In this document: one piece after another, positions 1 through 10,816 of the stretch
Numbering within the stretch: position 1 is the first letter of the stretch
How the letters are laid out: every line of letters starts with the position of its first letter
Origin: Oreohelix idahoensis
Taxonomy: Eukaryota; Mollusca; Gastropoda; Stylommatophora; Oreohelicidae
DNA: 64,000 nucleotides
Direction: 5' to 3'
Assembly: GCA_024509875.1 (NCBI GenBank)
Contig: JAMPIV010012240.1
Location: forward strand, 288,501-352,500
Position numbers and translations under genes: made by a program
Notes under the pieces: model-generated
The model's input: only the letters and a program-made list of their open reading frames with translations
The model's database searches: none
What the model was told of the DNA's origin: nothing

Positions 1-477
1 TCACCTTACTGAAACGGAGGCCTCAGTCGCAAAGAATAAAAGTCCAAACCAAATTTAATGAACATCATTTCATTGTTAAAGTCTGAAAGTTTCTTCATGC
101 CAAGATTGAAACATTAATTCCGTAAAATAAAATTTTGGTACAAGTTTGAAATTTGGTGTCCATTACCATTGCAATAATGTTGCGTTTCTTCTTTTGAACA
201 GTATATTTTCTTCGTGCAGTCATCTCGCCTCTTAGTTTTATTCAAAATAAAATCTCATTGACCTTGATAATTTGTCGTTTAATACAACTGTCTGGTCATT
301 ATGATTTGTTCAGAATTTCAGTTACTTCCCTAACACTTTTATTTAACATAACCTAACTAATGCTACTTATTTTATCATTTAATGTTCTCTTTATATTCAT
401 CATCTACATAATCGCCTGCGCTTTGCACGCGGCTACACGTGCAACAACTCTTTATAGCAGTAATGTTAGCGGGCCTC
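1..477. other. Unannotated AT-rich sequence
   Basis: I see no coding region, array or transposon terminus here. It is the left flank of the long inverted-repeat element that begins at about 478. Confidence 0.5.
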
Positions 478-680
478 ATTGAAATATTTGTCAGCTGGTT
501 TAGCGTCGCAGGTAACTTTCATTGGTTGAATACTCGTTTATTTATCCACTGCGCAAAGTGCGTCCGGATAAATAAACACGCAAGCGGTTATGTCACATCT
601 CAAAGCGGAAGTTAACGTCACGAAAGCAGCGTGTAAATCTATTATATTGCTCAGGTAGTTCTCTAAATCGGACAAAGAAC
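478..680 (+). repeat. Left arm of a long terminal inverted repeat (element A)
   Basis: This arm of about 203 bp is the reverse complement of 3769-3971 with only scattered mismatches. Both arms contain the stretch CACTGCGCAAAGTGCGTCCG and end near a conserved CTAAATCGGACAAA. The interval between the arms holds no transposase of its own once the hAT at 977-3019 is removed, leaving about 1.4 kb. That fits a non-autonomous fold-back or MITE-like element. I found no clear target duplication outside the arms, so the class is undetermined. Confidence 0.75.
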
Positions 681-968
681 ATAAGAATTCCCTTGGGAGT
701 CCTTCCGTTCCTAAATTTTCCCATCTTTTCCCCCACCAAAGTTGCAGCCTGGGAACTACGTACAAGTCGTGCGCTTGTGGCCATTGCACTAAAGTGCACA
801 ACGCTTGAAGTATTCCATTTTGTCCCATCTTTTGTCCCACCAAAGGTGCAATCTTTTATCATGGCACGTTTTTTCGTGCGAGTAATTAAACATTTTGTTT
901 CTATCCTTAATAATGGCATTTGTCTCATTCTTGACACAATTTCTTGAGTTTTCCTAATTGTTTTATTT

Positions 969-3027
969 GGGTGAGTCAGAGCCGGATTAACGTAGTAGCA
1001 CAAGTAGCATATGCTACGGGCCCCGCGCTTTTAGGGGCCCCGCGCCAATAAATATGTACATAATTTTTTGGTCATCTAATACTTGCGTTGATGGAAAGGA
1101 GCAAAGCTCCTGACCGGGTTGGAAGGAAAGTCCACTGACCCCCCAGCCTCGCAATGACATGTCATTGGGCCAAAAGAGCTGGAAAGCTCGAGTGCCGCTG
1201 GTTAGAGAGAAGAAGAAAAAAATACGAGCGTTAAACCAATGATGTTGTGATTTATGCAATCTTTAGCGCCTTTTCATTTGGTGTCACGAAATTGTGAGAG
1301 AAAGAGCATAAGAGGGTGACTTAGTGTGACTCTTCATTATTTTAATCTTAACTGTTTGCGGACGGAAGCCATTTAAGTGGCGTTGAAAATTTGGTCACGT
1401 TTGGACGGAAGCCACTTTTTTGGCTCTAGGCGACTGCCCCTCTAATTTTGTTTCGTTCTTTGTGAAATGAATTTGCATTAACAATAAAAACTAGAATTTA
1501 GGAAACGGAAACTTCCTGTTTTAATTGAGGTATACAGCGTGCTCGCACTCTCTTTCGATCTTTATTACAATTTCTTGATTTGTAAGGTTAGAAAACTCAA
1601 AAAATGAGCAGTAGACACAGAGATATTGGACGTAATTATGCTTCTGGAAGTGAAAAACGTAAAGCGAAGGAAGAAAAAGAAAGAAGAGATCAAATTGTGA
1701 TATCAAAAACACGTAAGCTGACAGAATATTTTGATGTTCATGGTGGTGGTCACTCTAACCGCTGAAGCTGGAAGTACAGAAACAACTAGTACTAGTGCAG
1801 GCTGTGCAGCAGAAAACATACAGCAAAACCCAGTATACACTGAGTCTGAATGTGAAAGAATAAGTGAAACGAAGAAGTACTCTAATGATATTGGTGACTG
1901 GCCGAACAATATAGATGACTGTGAGCGTGAATATTGCATATCCAAGGGAAGTGAAAAATGTCAACATGTTGATAGTGCCTTCTCTTCATCCGTGCGATTG
2001 TATGACACTGAAAAGAAAACTCGATACTGTGAGAAGTCTTATTTTACACATATTCATAAACTTACAAACAAGCAACATGCAAGAAAATGGTTATGCTATT
2101 CAGAAAGTAAAGGGCGCCTATTCTGTTTCCCATGCAAGCTTATGAGTTCAGAATGTTCATCAAAGTTTACTGTGGAAGGGTTTAATGACTGGAAAAATGC
2201 AAGCAATCTATTGCGTCGACATGAAGAAAGCTCCTCACATAGACAATCTTTAATTTCACTGTTGATGCGTAAAAACAAAGGTGAACGTGTCGATTCCCAT
2301 TTTGTGAAACAAATGGACATTCAAGAAAAGTATTGGCACAAACTTCTAGAGCGAATAATTGAAGTTGTGAAGTTTTTAGCAGAACGAGGCCTTTCATTTC
2401 GTGGCAGTGATGAAATTGTTGGGTACCCTTATAATGGGAATTACTTAGGGTTGTTAGAATTACTGGCCAAGTTTGATCCTTTTCTGGCAGAGCATATAAG
2501 TACTCATGCAAACAAAGGATTTGGACATACATCATATCTATCTAAAACAACGTGTGAGGAATTCATCAATCTGATTGGATCCAGCATACTGGATCACATT
2601 CTCTGTAAAGTGAAGAAATACAAGTATTATTCCGTTTCATTGGATTCTACTCCAGATATATCTAATATGGACCAGCTGACTTTGACTCTGCGCTATGTTT
2701 TGCCATCTGGACCAGTTGAAAGATTTGTGACATTTTTGGATATGGAAGGTCATAGTGCTGAACAGCTTACTAAAAGTCTACTTAATTTTTTAAAGGCAAA
2801 TGACATTGATATTAAAGACTGCCGTGGTCAAAGTTATGACAACGCCAGCAACATGAGTGGCAAGTTTATAGTATTACAAGCACGAATTAATTGATAATGA
2901 TAATTACTATGCAAATTAAACATGTATGTGTTCAAATATGTTTGTGTTGTTTTATTTTAAATATAGGGTTCCTTTCTTAACATATGCTACAGGCCCCGCA
3001 CTAGCTTAATCCGGCCCTGGGGTGAGT
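969..3027 (+). mobile_element. hAT DNA transposon, internally deleted, with 8-bp target duplication
   Basis: The element runs 977-3019. It starts CAGAGCCGGATTAA and ends with the complement of CAGGGCCGGATTAA, a typical hAT terminal inverted repeat. It is flanked by a perfect 8-bp duplication GGGTGAGT (969-976 and 3020-3027). GGGGCCCCGCG-type sequence lies just inside both ends. It encodes a TTF-type zinc-finger, ZMYM1-like transposase (1604-2894) cut off before the C-terminal dimerisation domain. At 2,043 bp it is shorter than an intact member should be, so it is an internal-deletion derivative. The intact duplication suggests a fairly recent insertion. It sits inside inverted-repeat element A. 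Confidence 0.93.
1604..2894 (+). pseudogene. hAT (ZMYM1/TTF-type) transposase, frameshifted and 3'-truncated
   Basis: The natural start is the ATG at 1604, which opens a basic N-terminus (MSSRHRDIGRNYASGSEKRK) leading to KLTEYF, typical of ZMYM1-like hAT proteins. That frame stops at about 1765. The protein continues in another frame, open to 2894, so there is a frameshift near 1735. The main frame has a TTF-type zinc finger at about 1980-2260 (WLC, FCFPC, GFNDW and HEESSSH landmarks). The start of the RNase H-like hAT catalytic domain follows (YYSVSLDSTPD, then YDNASNMSGK). Translation stops just after this. The rest of the catalytic domain and the hATC dimerisation region are absent, so about 430 residues remain of an expected 600-800. 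It could not work as a transposase. Confidence 0.88.
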
Positions 3028-3621
3028 GTAAATAAAGAATGGAGTGCATTACATATGCAGTAACTCGGCCGATTTAGCCGCTCAAGTCGATAATCCCTTA
3101 AATAATGATTCGGAGAGGGTATACTGGAAAGGTTATTTTGAATTTTTTGAATTATGTCCAACGGCAAGATACTAAGAGAAAAAGATTTCCACACATTTAC
3201 AAAACGGGATGTGAATAAGCAGTTGTTAATTAATTTGTCAAATTTCAGTCCATCTCCTGTTTGTTGACTTCTTCCCACGCCATTTTCTGACGAGTTACAC
3301 CATTAGCTTCATAAGTCAATACATCCAGATAATGACCACTTGAGAATTAGTACCGACATCAGGACATGCAGCAGAATATACACAACATAACTATTTCCCG
3401 CCATATTTTGGCGCGTAAAATGCTGGTAACTATACTTTTGTGATTATGTGGCATACATATCAAATACTATATGAGGATAATAGTGTTTAATTTAGTTTCC
3501 ATTACATGACAGACAACGACTGAAGAATGAAAGTGTAAACGAGTCTAATGAAGAATATTAATTCAAAATATTAATTTAGCAATCCTTTTTTCTTCAAGTA
3601 TAGTCTGGCTATCATTTTGAT
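3028..3621. other. Interior of inverted-repeat element A, right of the hAT
   Basis: AT-rich sequence with no convincing open frame. It belongs to the interior of element A. The target GGGTGAGT copy at 3020-3027 marks where element A resumes. Confidence 0.4.
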
Positions 3622-4153
3622 ATGTACATAGCTTGAGAATCTAGATTTTATCTGTGACCTGACTCTTCTGTCTTATACCGGAACAGGAAGTAAGACGAAA
3701 ATTCAAATACTTGATGAGAGGTTACAGCAACTAGATCTAATAATAGAAACAGCCTAGGCCAAAGGCGTGTTTTTTGTCCGATTTAGAAAATTAACAAAGC
3801 AATATAATAGTTTTACACGCTGCTTTCGTGACGTTAACTTCCGCTTTGAGATGTGACATAACCGCTTGCGTGTTTATTTATCCGGACGCACTTTGCGCAG
3901 TGGATAAATAAACGAGTATTCAACCAATGAATGTTACCTGTGACGCTAAACCAGCTGACTAATATTTCAATTTCATTTTCGATTTGAGGAATCGATTCTC
4001 ATTAACTTTGGCCAAGGCTGTGTCTATTATTAGATCTAGTTGCTGTAACCTCTCATCAAGTACAGTATTTGAATTGTCGTCTTACTTCCGGTTCCGGTAT
4101 AAGACAGAAGAGTCAGGTCACAGGTAAAATCTAGATTCTCAAGCTATGTACAT
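3622..4153. repeat. Nested inverted repeat: arms 3622-3761 and 4010-4153 around the right arm of element A
   Basis: The segments 3622-3761 and 4010-4153 are reverse complements of each other (shared landmarks: AGCTTGAGAATCTAGATTTTA-type end, TACTTGATGAGAGGTTACAGC, ATAATAGAAACAGCC). The loop between them (3762-4009) contains the right arm of element A at 3769-3971. The result is an inverted repeat whose loop is itself half of a larger inverted repeat. I do not recognise the family. Confidence 0.75.
3769..3971 (-). repeat. Right arm of inverted-repeat element A
   Basis: Reverse complement of 478-680 over about 203 bp. See the left arm for shared landmarks. Confidence 0.8.
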
Positions 4154-4167
4154 AACAGGTGCAGGTA

Positions 4168-4298
4168 AAGGTAGTCGCATAGCAGATACAATCGTTGCGG
4201 AGTGAAGTGTTAGAAACTTTTCTATATTAGGTCCAACTTCGAGAAATGGGACGACCAGTTCCCTTCCTAGTTGCCATTGCCTTCCCTAACTCAAGATC
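4168..4298 (-). mobile_element. tRNA-derived SINE body fragment (family S)
   Basis: Shares the body of a dispersed SINE family: a CATAGCAGATAC end, GAAGTGTTAGAAACTT, then CCATTGCCTTCCCTAACTCA. The best comparison is the fuller copy at 47578-47815. The tRNA-like head is missing because a CA-rich tandem array begins exactly where it would be expected. Confidence 0.65.
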
Positions 4299-4955
4299 AC
4301 AGTCAGTGATATACACACACATACAGTCAGTATCCCACATACACACACAGTCAGTGTCACACATACACACACAGTCAGTGTCACACATACACACACAGTC
4401 AGTGTCATACACACACACAGTCAGTGTCATACACACAGTCAGTGTCATACATATATACACACACAGTCAGTGTCATACATATATACACACACAGTCAGTG
4501 TCCTACACACACACAGTCTGTGTCATACATATACACACACAGTCAGTGTCATACACACACACAGTCAGTGTCATACACACACAGTCTGTGTCATACATAT
4601 ACACACACAGTCAGTGTCATACACACACACAGTCAGTGTCATACACACAGTCAGTGTCATATACATACAGTCAGTGTCATACACACACACAGAGTCAGTG
4701 TCATACATATACACACACACAGTCAGTGTCATACATACACACACAGTCAGTGTCATACACACACACACCTATACAGTCAGTGTCATAGACACACAGTCAG
4801 TGTCATTCACACAGTCAGTGTCATACACACAGTCAGTGTCATACACACACACAGTCAGTATCATACATATACACACACAGTCAGTGTCATACATACACAC
4901 ACACAGTCAGTGTCATACATGCACACACACATACATATGCCTATTCATACATATA
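4299..4955. repeat. CA-rich minisatellite, variable unit of about 18-26 bp
   Basis: Repeats of a core CAGTCAGTGTCATAC joined by (AC)n or ATATAC(AC)n spacers of varying length, roughly 27 copies. The array grows out of the end of a SINE fragment. Open frames seen here in several phases are repeat artefacts. Confidence 0.95.
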
Positions 4956-4998
4956 TATGTCTTTGACAGAGCCGGGCAAACTAAAGTTAATACCGTGC

Positions 4999-5162
4999 GA
5001 TATAAGATACTGGTCAGATATAAGATTCTGGTCAGATATAAGATACTGGTCAGATATAAGATTCTGGTCAGATATAAGATTCTGGTCAGATATAAGATTC
5101 TGGTCAGATATAAGATACTGGTCAGATATAAGATTCTGGTCAGATATAAGATACTGGTCAGT
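4999..5162. repeat. 18-bp minisatellite, first locus (about 9 copies)
   Basis: Unit AGATATAAGATACTGGTC, with a common variant GATTCTGG in place of GATACTGG. The same unit forms the large array at 6671-6810 plus 14923-15842. Being 18 bp with no stop in several phases, it yields spurious open frames on both strands. Confidence 0.97.
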
Positions 5163-5244
5163 GTAAAGTTTATTTCTTCTTTCCACTCTGTAAAGTTGCT
5201 TTCACACACACACTGGATGCTCTGTAAGGAAGAGTGGTGTGTTG

Positions 5245-5345
5245 TTGAGATCAGGCATGCTCCAGTCTACCCAGCTGTAAATGGGTAACTCACCCTAGTC
5301 CTGAGTTAGGGAAGGCAAAGGCTCCAGGGGAAGCAGGCCCTAAAC
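5245..5345 (+). mobile_element. tRNA-derived SINE body fragment (family S), plus orientation
   Basis: Contains CTCCAGTCTACCCAGCTGTA, then GAGTTAGGGAAGGCAAAGGC. This is the reverse complement of the body seen at 41985-42190 and 47578-47815. It is opposite in orientation to the fragment at 4168-4298, with both arrays between them. Confidence 0.6.
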
Positions 5346-6670
5346 TTGGTCACTTCAACCGACGCAGGATGGTGTATGTATGAAGTAGAAATGTAGAGTG
5401 TGATTGACGCGAATGGTGTACTGTTCGTGTGCTGACCAATATAACCACTCATACACTTGTGTCTACAAGGCACCAATGCAGACTGCTGGAATCTTAGTTT
5501 ACTCAATTTATTCAGACGTACACACTGGGACATACGAGTACATCATGGTATGTTGACATATCAATTTGTAGGTATACATAGCAGATCTGAAGTCATGACA
5601 CATTCAGAAATAATGGGCAGTACATCAAAAGTTCAATGTCATGATACATTATGGCCACATCCCCCTATCTGACTAAACGCGTCAGTGAAGGGCGGATCGA
5701 TAAATAACCAAAGTTACTTGACGTCCATAGTTTGTAGTATATATTATGAAACCACGAAGGGGGTTTCTAGCAAGATTGAGATCTCCCTGTCACTGTCCGA
5801 TAATAGGATAAATAATCTGTTCTCTTGGCAGTGATCAAAACATATGCTGACCGAAATCCAACATGGCTGCCTCCCTGAGTTGTCGTTCACTCATTCATAG
5901 GAAGGAGAATATAAGCCAGAGTTAATTTATAATGGGTATATAAAGGATTTCATAAATGTTTCCATACAGCTCTACGGTGATCAAGTTAATTCACGTAGCC
6001 ATAACCGCTGCAGGAAAATCTGTCATCTTCGTCGATACAAAACACGACACTAGCATAGCGAAGCACAAAAGTCAAGCTAGGCCTAACCGACGAGAGATCA
6101 TCAAAATAGGAGCTGGGTTTACCTGGAGTCCGAATCATCTATATACTGACATGAGGAGAGTCTCTAACACAAACTATCGTAGAGACACCATCTCCTTCAG
6201 AAGAAACCACTTCGTAAGACATTTTTTCTGACGAAAGGACCAGCTCTTGAAAAACGTACCCCGCCATTTGTAAGCGGTACATCGGAACTCATCACGACTT
6301 GTCAAGACAACTCATACTTCCGCTAGCAAGAATCTAGTCCCTCCTACCCATCCAAAATATACAATATAGGACTGATTCTACTTGTACTAATAATATGTAA
6401 TACATATGAATTCAGGCCATAAACACAATAAGCAAATTAATATATTTTCTGGCCCTAAAAAATAAGTACAAACGCAAGCGCAATATCCTTGCGCTGGATC
6501 AATATCCAGAACGATTACTCCTATAATCAAAAGTGTGAATCAAACATGGATTATCTCGCTTTTACCATAAACAGCATTTTCATACACAAATAAATGAATG
6601 TCTATATTTTTCCCATATTAAATAGCCATATCGATTTTTGTAAAATGTGCGTCAAAATATGCACGCAACA
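5346..6670. other. Unannotated sequence left of the large 18-bp array
   Basis: No gene supported. An open frame of 91 codons at 5956-6231 has no recognisable domain, and I do not call it. The stretch is otherwise AT-rich and contains no array I can see. Confidence 0.4.
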
Positions 6671-6810
6671 GTCAGATATAAGATTCTGGTCAGATATAAG
6701 ATTCTGGTCAGATATAAGATTCTGGTCAGATATAAGATACTGGTCAGATATAAGATACTGGTCAGATATAAGATACTGGTCAGATATAAGATACTGGTCA
6801 GATATAAGAT
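6671..6810. repeat. 18-bp minisatellite, left part of the array split by Gypsy-1
   Basis: Nearly eight copies of the unit AGATATAAGATACTGGTC. The array stops inside a unit at AAGAT (6806-6810), where the LTR begins. AAGAT recurs at 14923-14927 right after the element, and the array then continues, so this and 14923-15842 were one array of about 1.06 kb. Confidence 0.97.
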
Positions 6811-7914
6811 TGTTACGTACATTTATTACCTAAGGGGGTAGTCTTCGGTCCTGCCAAATGTACGCACCAGTTTTAATATAGTTATATTATTTGTGCGTTC
6901 GATTGATTCACGCACTGACGTGCACAATGCAGTGTGTGTTGCTTTGGACGCACGGGTAACCTAGTTTAGGGGATTGTGACGTCATGTTTTGAACGGGGCA
7001 GTACGGACCATGTTTATGGCCGTGGAATATTTCTTGTATTCGTGGCAAGTTGGTGGAAGCCATTAGTTCTATTGATATATATATTGGTCTTCATGTCGAA
7101 GCCAATAGTGGAAGTATCATGTAAGTGTCGCCCCATTTCATATTGAATGTTTATTGATTTTAATTGAAGTATCAGGCCGCTCCTAGCTATGGTCTAGCGG
7201 GAATCCATCGTAGTATGTCATTCCTAGAATGGACTAACGGAGTCGATTGCCTTGTTTGAATTACCGTAGAGGGAGGATACCTACGAGGATACGAAGTTAA
7301 TTGATTTTGTATGCTTCCCATGTTTTAATATGCCGTTTCGTCAATGCCAAAGTCATGGCATGGATTTTGGGAGAGGTTAGTCAACAGAAGACTCTAACCT
7401 GATTGTATTGCCGTGTATAACTTTATCTGGATTATATATATGCTACATTAGTATTGTATGAAGAAAGTCTGGGAATTTTACGAGTATGATATCAAAGATT
7501 GATCCTCGAACATGAATCCATTTACCACGATAGACGTCCTTGGAAGAAGGTCAACGGACTTCATTGTAAATATATATTAACGGAGAACAGAAGTGATCCT
7601 CAGCTCACTTGGACAGAAGAGGACTTGATTGTTGAAGAATCTCCAAGAATTTAAGAGTATGATCAGTAACTTTAAAGTATGACATTTGCATCTGAAATCT
7701 ATAACCATGATCGTCTTGTGTATTCCCGTCTGTATCGTGTCAATAAATAACATGTACTTTCACCAACGACTTGCGTGCAGTCCTGAATTGGAGAATTGAC
7801 TATTACTTGTTGGAGTTCGTTTTAAGAACACTTCTGAGATATTTTCATTGGGAAAACCATTCGCGTATTTTATCTTACAACTACCTCTTGACTATGAGTA
7901 TGAACGACCCAACA
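6811..7914 (+). repeat. Gypsy-1 5' LTR
   Basis: 1,104 bp, TG...CA ended. It has a TATA-like stretch (TTATATATATGC near 7431) and a polyadenylation signal AATAAA at 7742-7747. The RNA start probably lies between them. Compared with the 3' LTR I noticed three changes near 7170-7203, one near 7317 and one near 7768. Confidence 0.96.
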
Positions 7915-9031
7915 GTAAATGGTATGCCAGTGTGGTCTGGAAATAAATAATTCCACAGGAACGTACTCAATCCAAGTATCGGTTGAAAAGAAGATTTGAA
8001 CTTTCAAGGCGACAACATCTCAAACTTGGAACCTAGTGTGACGATGAATCAGTATCAACTTACGGTTACCAAATGCTCAAGGTCATCAATCAACCTCCAC
8101 GTCAAGTTTTACAGTGACTGACTGCCTTGGGTTCACCTATTCGTCATTATTACGCGAGCTGTTGTTATATACGCAGAGCGAAGTATTTTATCCTCAGACG
8201 TACATCCACGGAGACGAGGCACATTGTTTTTTCCCGGCACACGCGAGATGAGTATAACGTGCTTTCGTTGTACATTTTATTACTTTTAGCTGTGCCTTAT
8301 ATACTTATGTCAATCTTTAAATTTTCCATGTTATATGTTATATGTTGTACATTCGTCGTGGGAGGTAGGGAGGTTGATCTGACGAACGAGATCCATCTCG
8401 AAGCCAATTCGGGCTCTTCGTCAGACGTTCTGTAGGGCTCAACTTGTAAGTTTCAATTGAGCGATAATCCCGGTTCAAGGCTAGAAACCTTGCCGAAGTT
8501 CCGATCGCTAATTGTTCCTTATGATAGTATCTGTTTAGCTGTTTCGTCACGTTTTAATTGTTGTTCTCGTAGTTATTTTACTCGTATTTAGTTTTATGAT
8601 AAATTTTGTTCGTATTATGCGTCCTTCTAATCTTCCTGTCATTCAGTTTTTTACAAAACCTATGTTTTTACACTGTGTTGTCAACTGTCTTGTGTGTTAT
8701 CTAATCGTAGATGTCATCGTAATTTTTTACGACATTCTATTTTAGTTCCACATTTTTATTTTTGTTGATTTCTACGACTGTTTTCATTTGTCTTTGATTA
8801 TCGTGTCTTGTCGGTAATGTTTCTATTGTCTTTCACGTTGTTGATTTCATGACATTTCATTACATAAATTACTATATTGATTATTGATATATTTCATAAC
8901 TATATGATAACAAAAGATACCGTTCTAGGACAGGAACGAAGAACACTTGTTATAGTAACAAGGTTAATTAATTTATATTGATTAATTATCATTTTATAAA
9001 TCAAGAGTATTGTGACTACTTATATAGCATA
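7915..9031 (+). other. Gypsy-1 untranslated leader
   Basis: About 1.1 kb between the 5' LTR and the first Gag ATG. It starts GTAAATGGTATGCCAGTG, and the TGG at 7920 is a possible primer-binding site. Several short open frames (for example 8127-8435) show no domain. The leader is T-rich toward its end. Confidence 0.6.
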
Positions 9032-10816
9032 ATGTCTACCTGGGAATATTTTATGTCCCAAGCTAAATCCCTTGGTATGACTCCTGATGAGGCAACAGCT
9101 TTTGCAGTTGTTGAACATGCCACGGCTCAGAGGTTTATGGTATCTCATGTACAGTATCTCATTAATCTAGGGAAATCCCGTGGTTTGTATAAAGAGAAGC
9201 TCAGAGAATTCGTAGAAGAAGAAAAAATTAAGAACCTACTCCAAGACAAGGGTGTTGGCTACCCAACAGCTGTCTCTGTCACACACTCACTAGTCAACGG
9301 GTTCAAGCGCATGTTGGCTATTGCTGTTGAGACAGACTACACATTTAATGAAGCAGAAAGGATCAAGGATTTATTAAAGGAACAGAACATAAAAGTTTTG
9401 GATAAAAAAGTAGCAAATCTTGATTTGACTGATCAAGAGCTCAGGAATCTTCTATGTCAACAGGAGAAAGTGTCTCAGGAAAAACAGATAAATATTGAAA
9501 AATTACTCATGGAGAAACAAATGAAGTACGAACAAGGAAATGACACGGGAAGGATCAATTTTTTGGATGATATTGCTGAAGAGAGCAAAATAGAGGAATT
9601 GTCGGAACTCCTGGAAGATAAGGAGCTAGTGATTAATAATTTAAACGAGAGAGTAAGGACTCTTACATTACAGGCCGAGGTTACCAATGCAAACTTCACG
9701 TCCTTACAATTGGAGCTAGAAAATTCTAGGAAATTGTTGATAGATGCATTGAAGCAGAATAATACAGATTTTAATGGCCAAATTCATGAGGAAGATTCTG
9801 TTTTTACTAAGAAGATTGATGAACTTATGACTAGTCATCATAGTGCTATCGAAGCACTCAAACTTGAACTTAGGCAGGAGAGAGCTAAGGCTTTAGATAC
9901 TATCAAAACTCTCAAACAAGAAATTAGTAACCTTAAATTAGAAACTACTTCTCAGATAAAAAAATTGAGGTTGGATTTTAAAGATATAAAAATTAGAAAG
10001 GGAAATAATAAGAATGACAATATTTATAAAGGGAAACAATTCAAACAAACTGCTTCACTTATTGTTTCTTCGGGCCAATCTTCCAGATCAAAAGATTTTG
10101 ATAACAATAATCTTAAATATAATGAAGAAAACAGCAGTAAACAAAATTTGCAATCAAAATCTCAGGGTACCCAAAATAAACAAGGTTCTTGGAATAAAAA
10201 TTTTAAAGAACATCATAACTTTAATTATACAAATTATCGGACTCATCCAAATTTTAACTCAAGCAGAAAGGACAATAGTGGCAATTTTAATGCAAATAAT
10301 CAGAATCGATCGCGTCTAAGAGATAGACCGTCGAGTAATACGGGTAGACATTCTAATGTCTCTTTAATTGATACACAGGCTAACATTGAACAGGGTAAAG
10401 TAGCTGAAACTCACAATGCTATGTCTTGTTCTCTTGATTGTAGCCAGTTGAAAGATTGTTCAGAATGCTCGACTCTTTTCCAGCCCAAGGCGATCACGAC
10501 GCTGCGCTGCGGACAGGTTTTGCCAAGTCTCCCGGCTGTGTGTACGGCCATTTCTGCTACACACGATGGACCGGGATGCCTTCAATTAAATCATGGATTT
10601 TTAAATGGCATTCCATGCTCTCTTTTATTTGATTCAGGCTGCAGCACTGTGGGAGTGCGGAACTCTTTGGTCGACCCCGCCTGTGCAACTGGAGAGACCA
10701 TCCAGTGTGTGACTTTTGGTGGAACCGTGGAAACATTTCCCACGGCTGTTATTGAGTTAAATACACCATTTTTTTTCAGGAAAGATCCACGCCTGTCTTC
10801 TTCCGAATCCAATTAG
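9032..10816 (+). pseudogene. Gypsy-1 Gag plus N-terminal part of the aspartic protease
   Basis: I choose the ATG at 9032 ([16 protein letters not shown]); the frame is open further up only through a TTG. Residues 1 to about 110 form a compact helical region. About 110-340 is charged, heptad-rich coiled coil. About 340-460 is basic and Asn/Gln-rich, plausibly nucleic-acid binding. I see no CCHC knuckle. A Cys motif follows (CSEC...TLFQP...LRCG, about 10453-10520), then a retropepsin with LLFDSGCST (catalytic Asp codon at 10631). A run of eight T at 10769-10776 shifts the frame and ends the protein at 10816, while the protease continues in the other frame. One T fewer would keep it open. This is a mutation or a homopolymer error. 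A +1 programmed shift is less likely. Confidence 0.85.

Noticed and set aside
5956..6231. 91-codon open frame
   Set aside because: No recognisable domain; length expected by chance.
10769..10776. Programmed frameshift at the T8 run
   Set aside because: The needed shift is +1, while T-run slippage in retroelements is normally -1; a one-base insertion is simpler. Kept only as a minor alternative.
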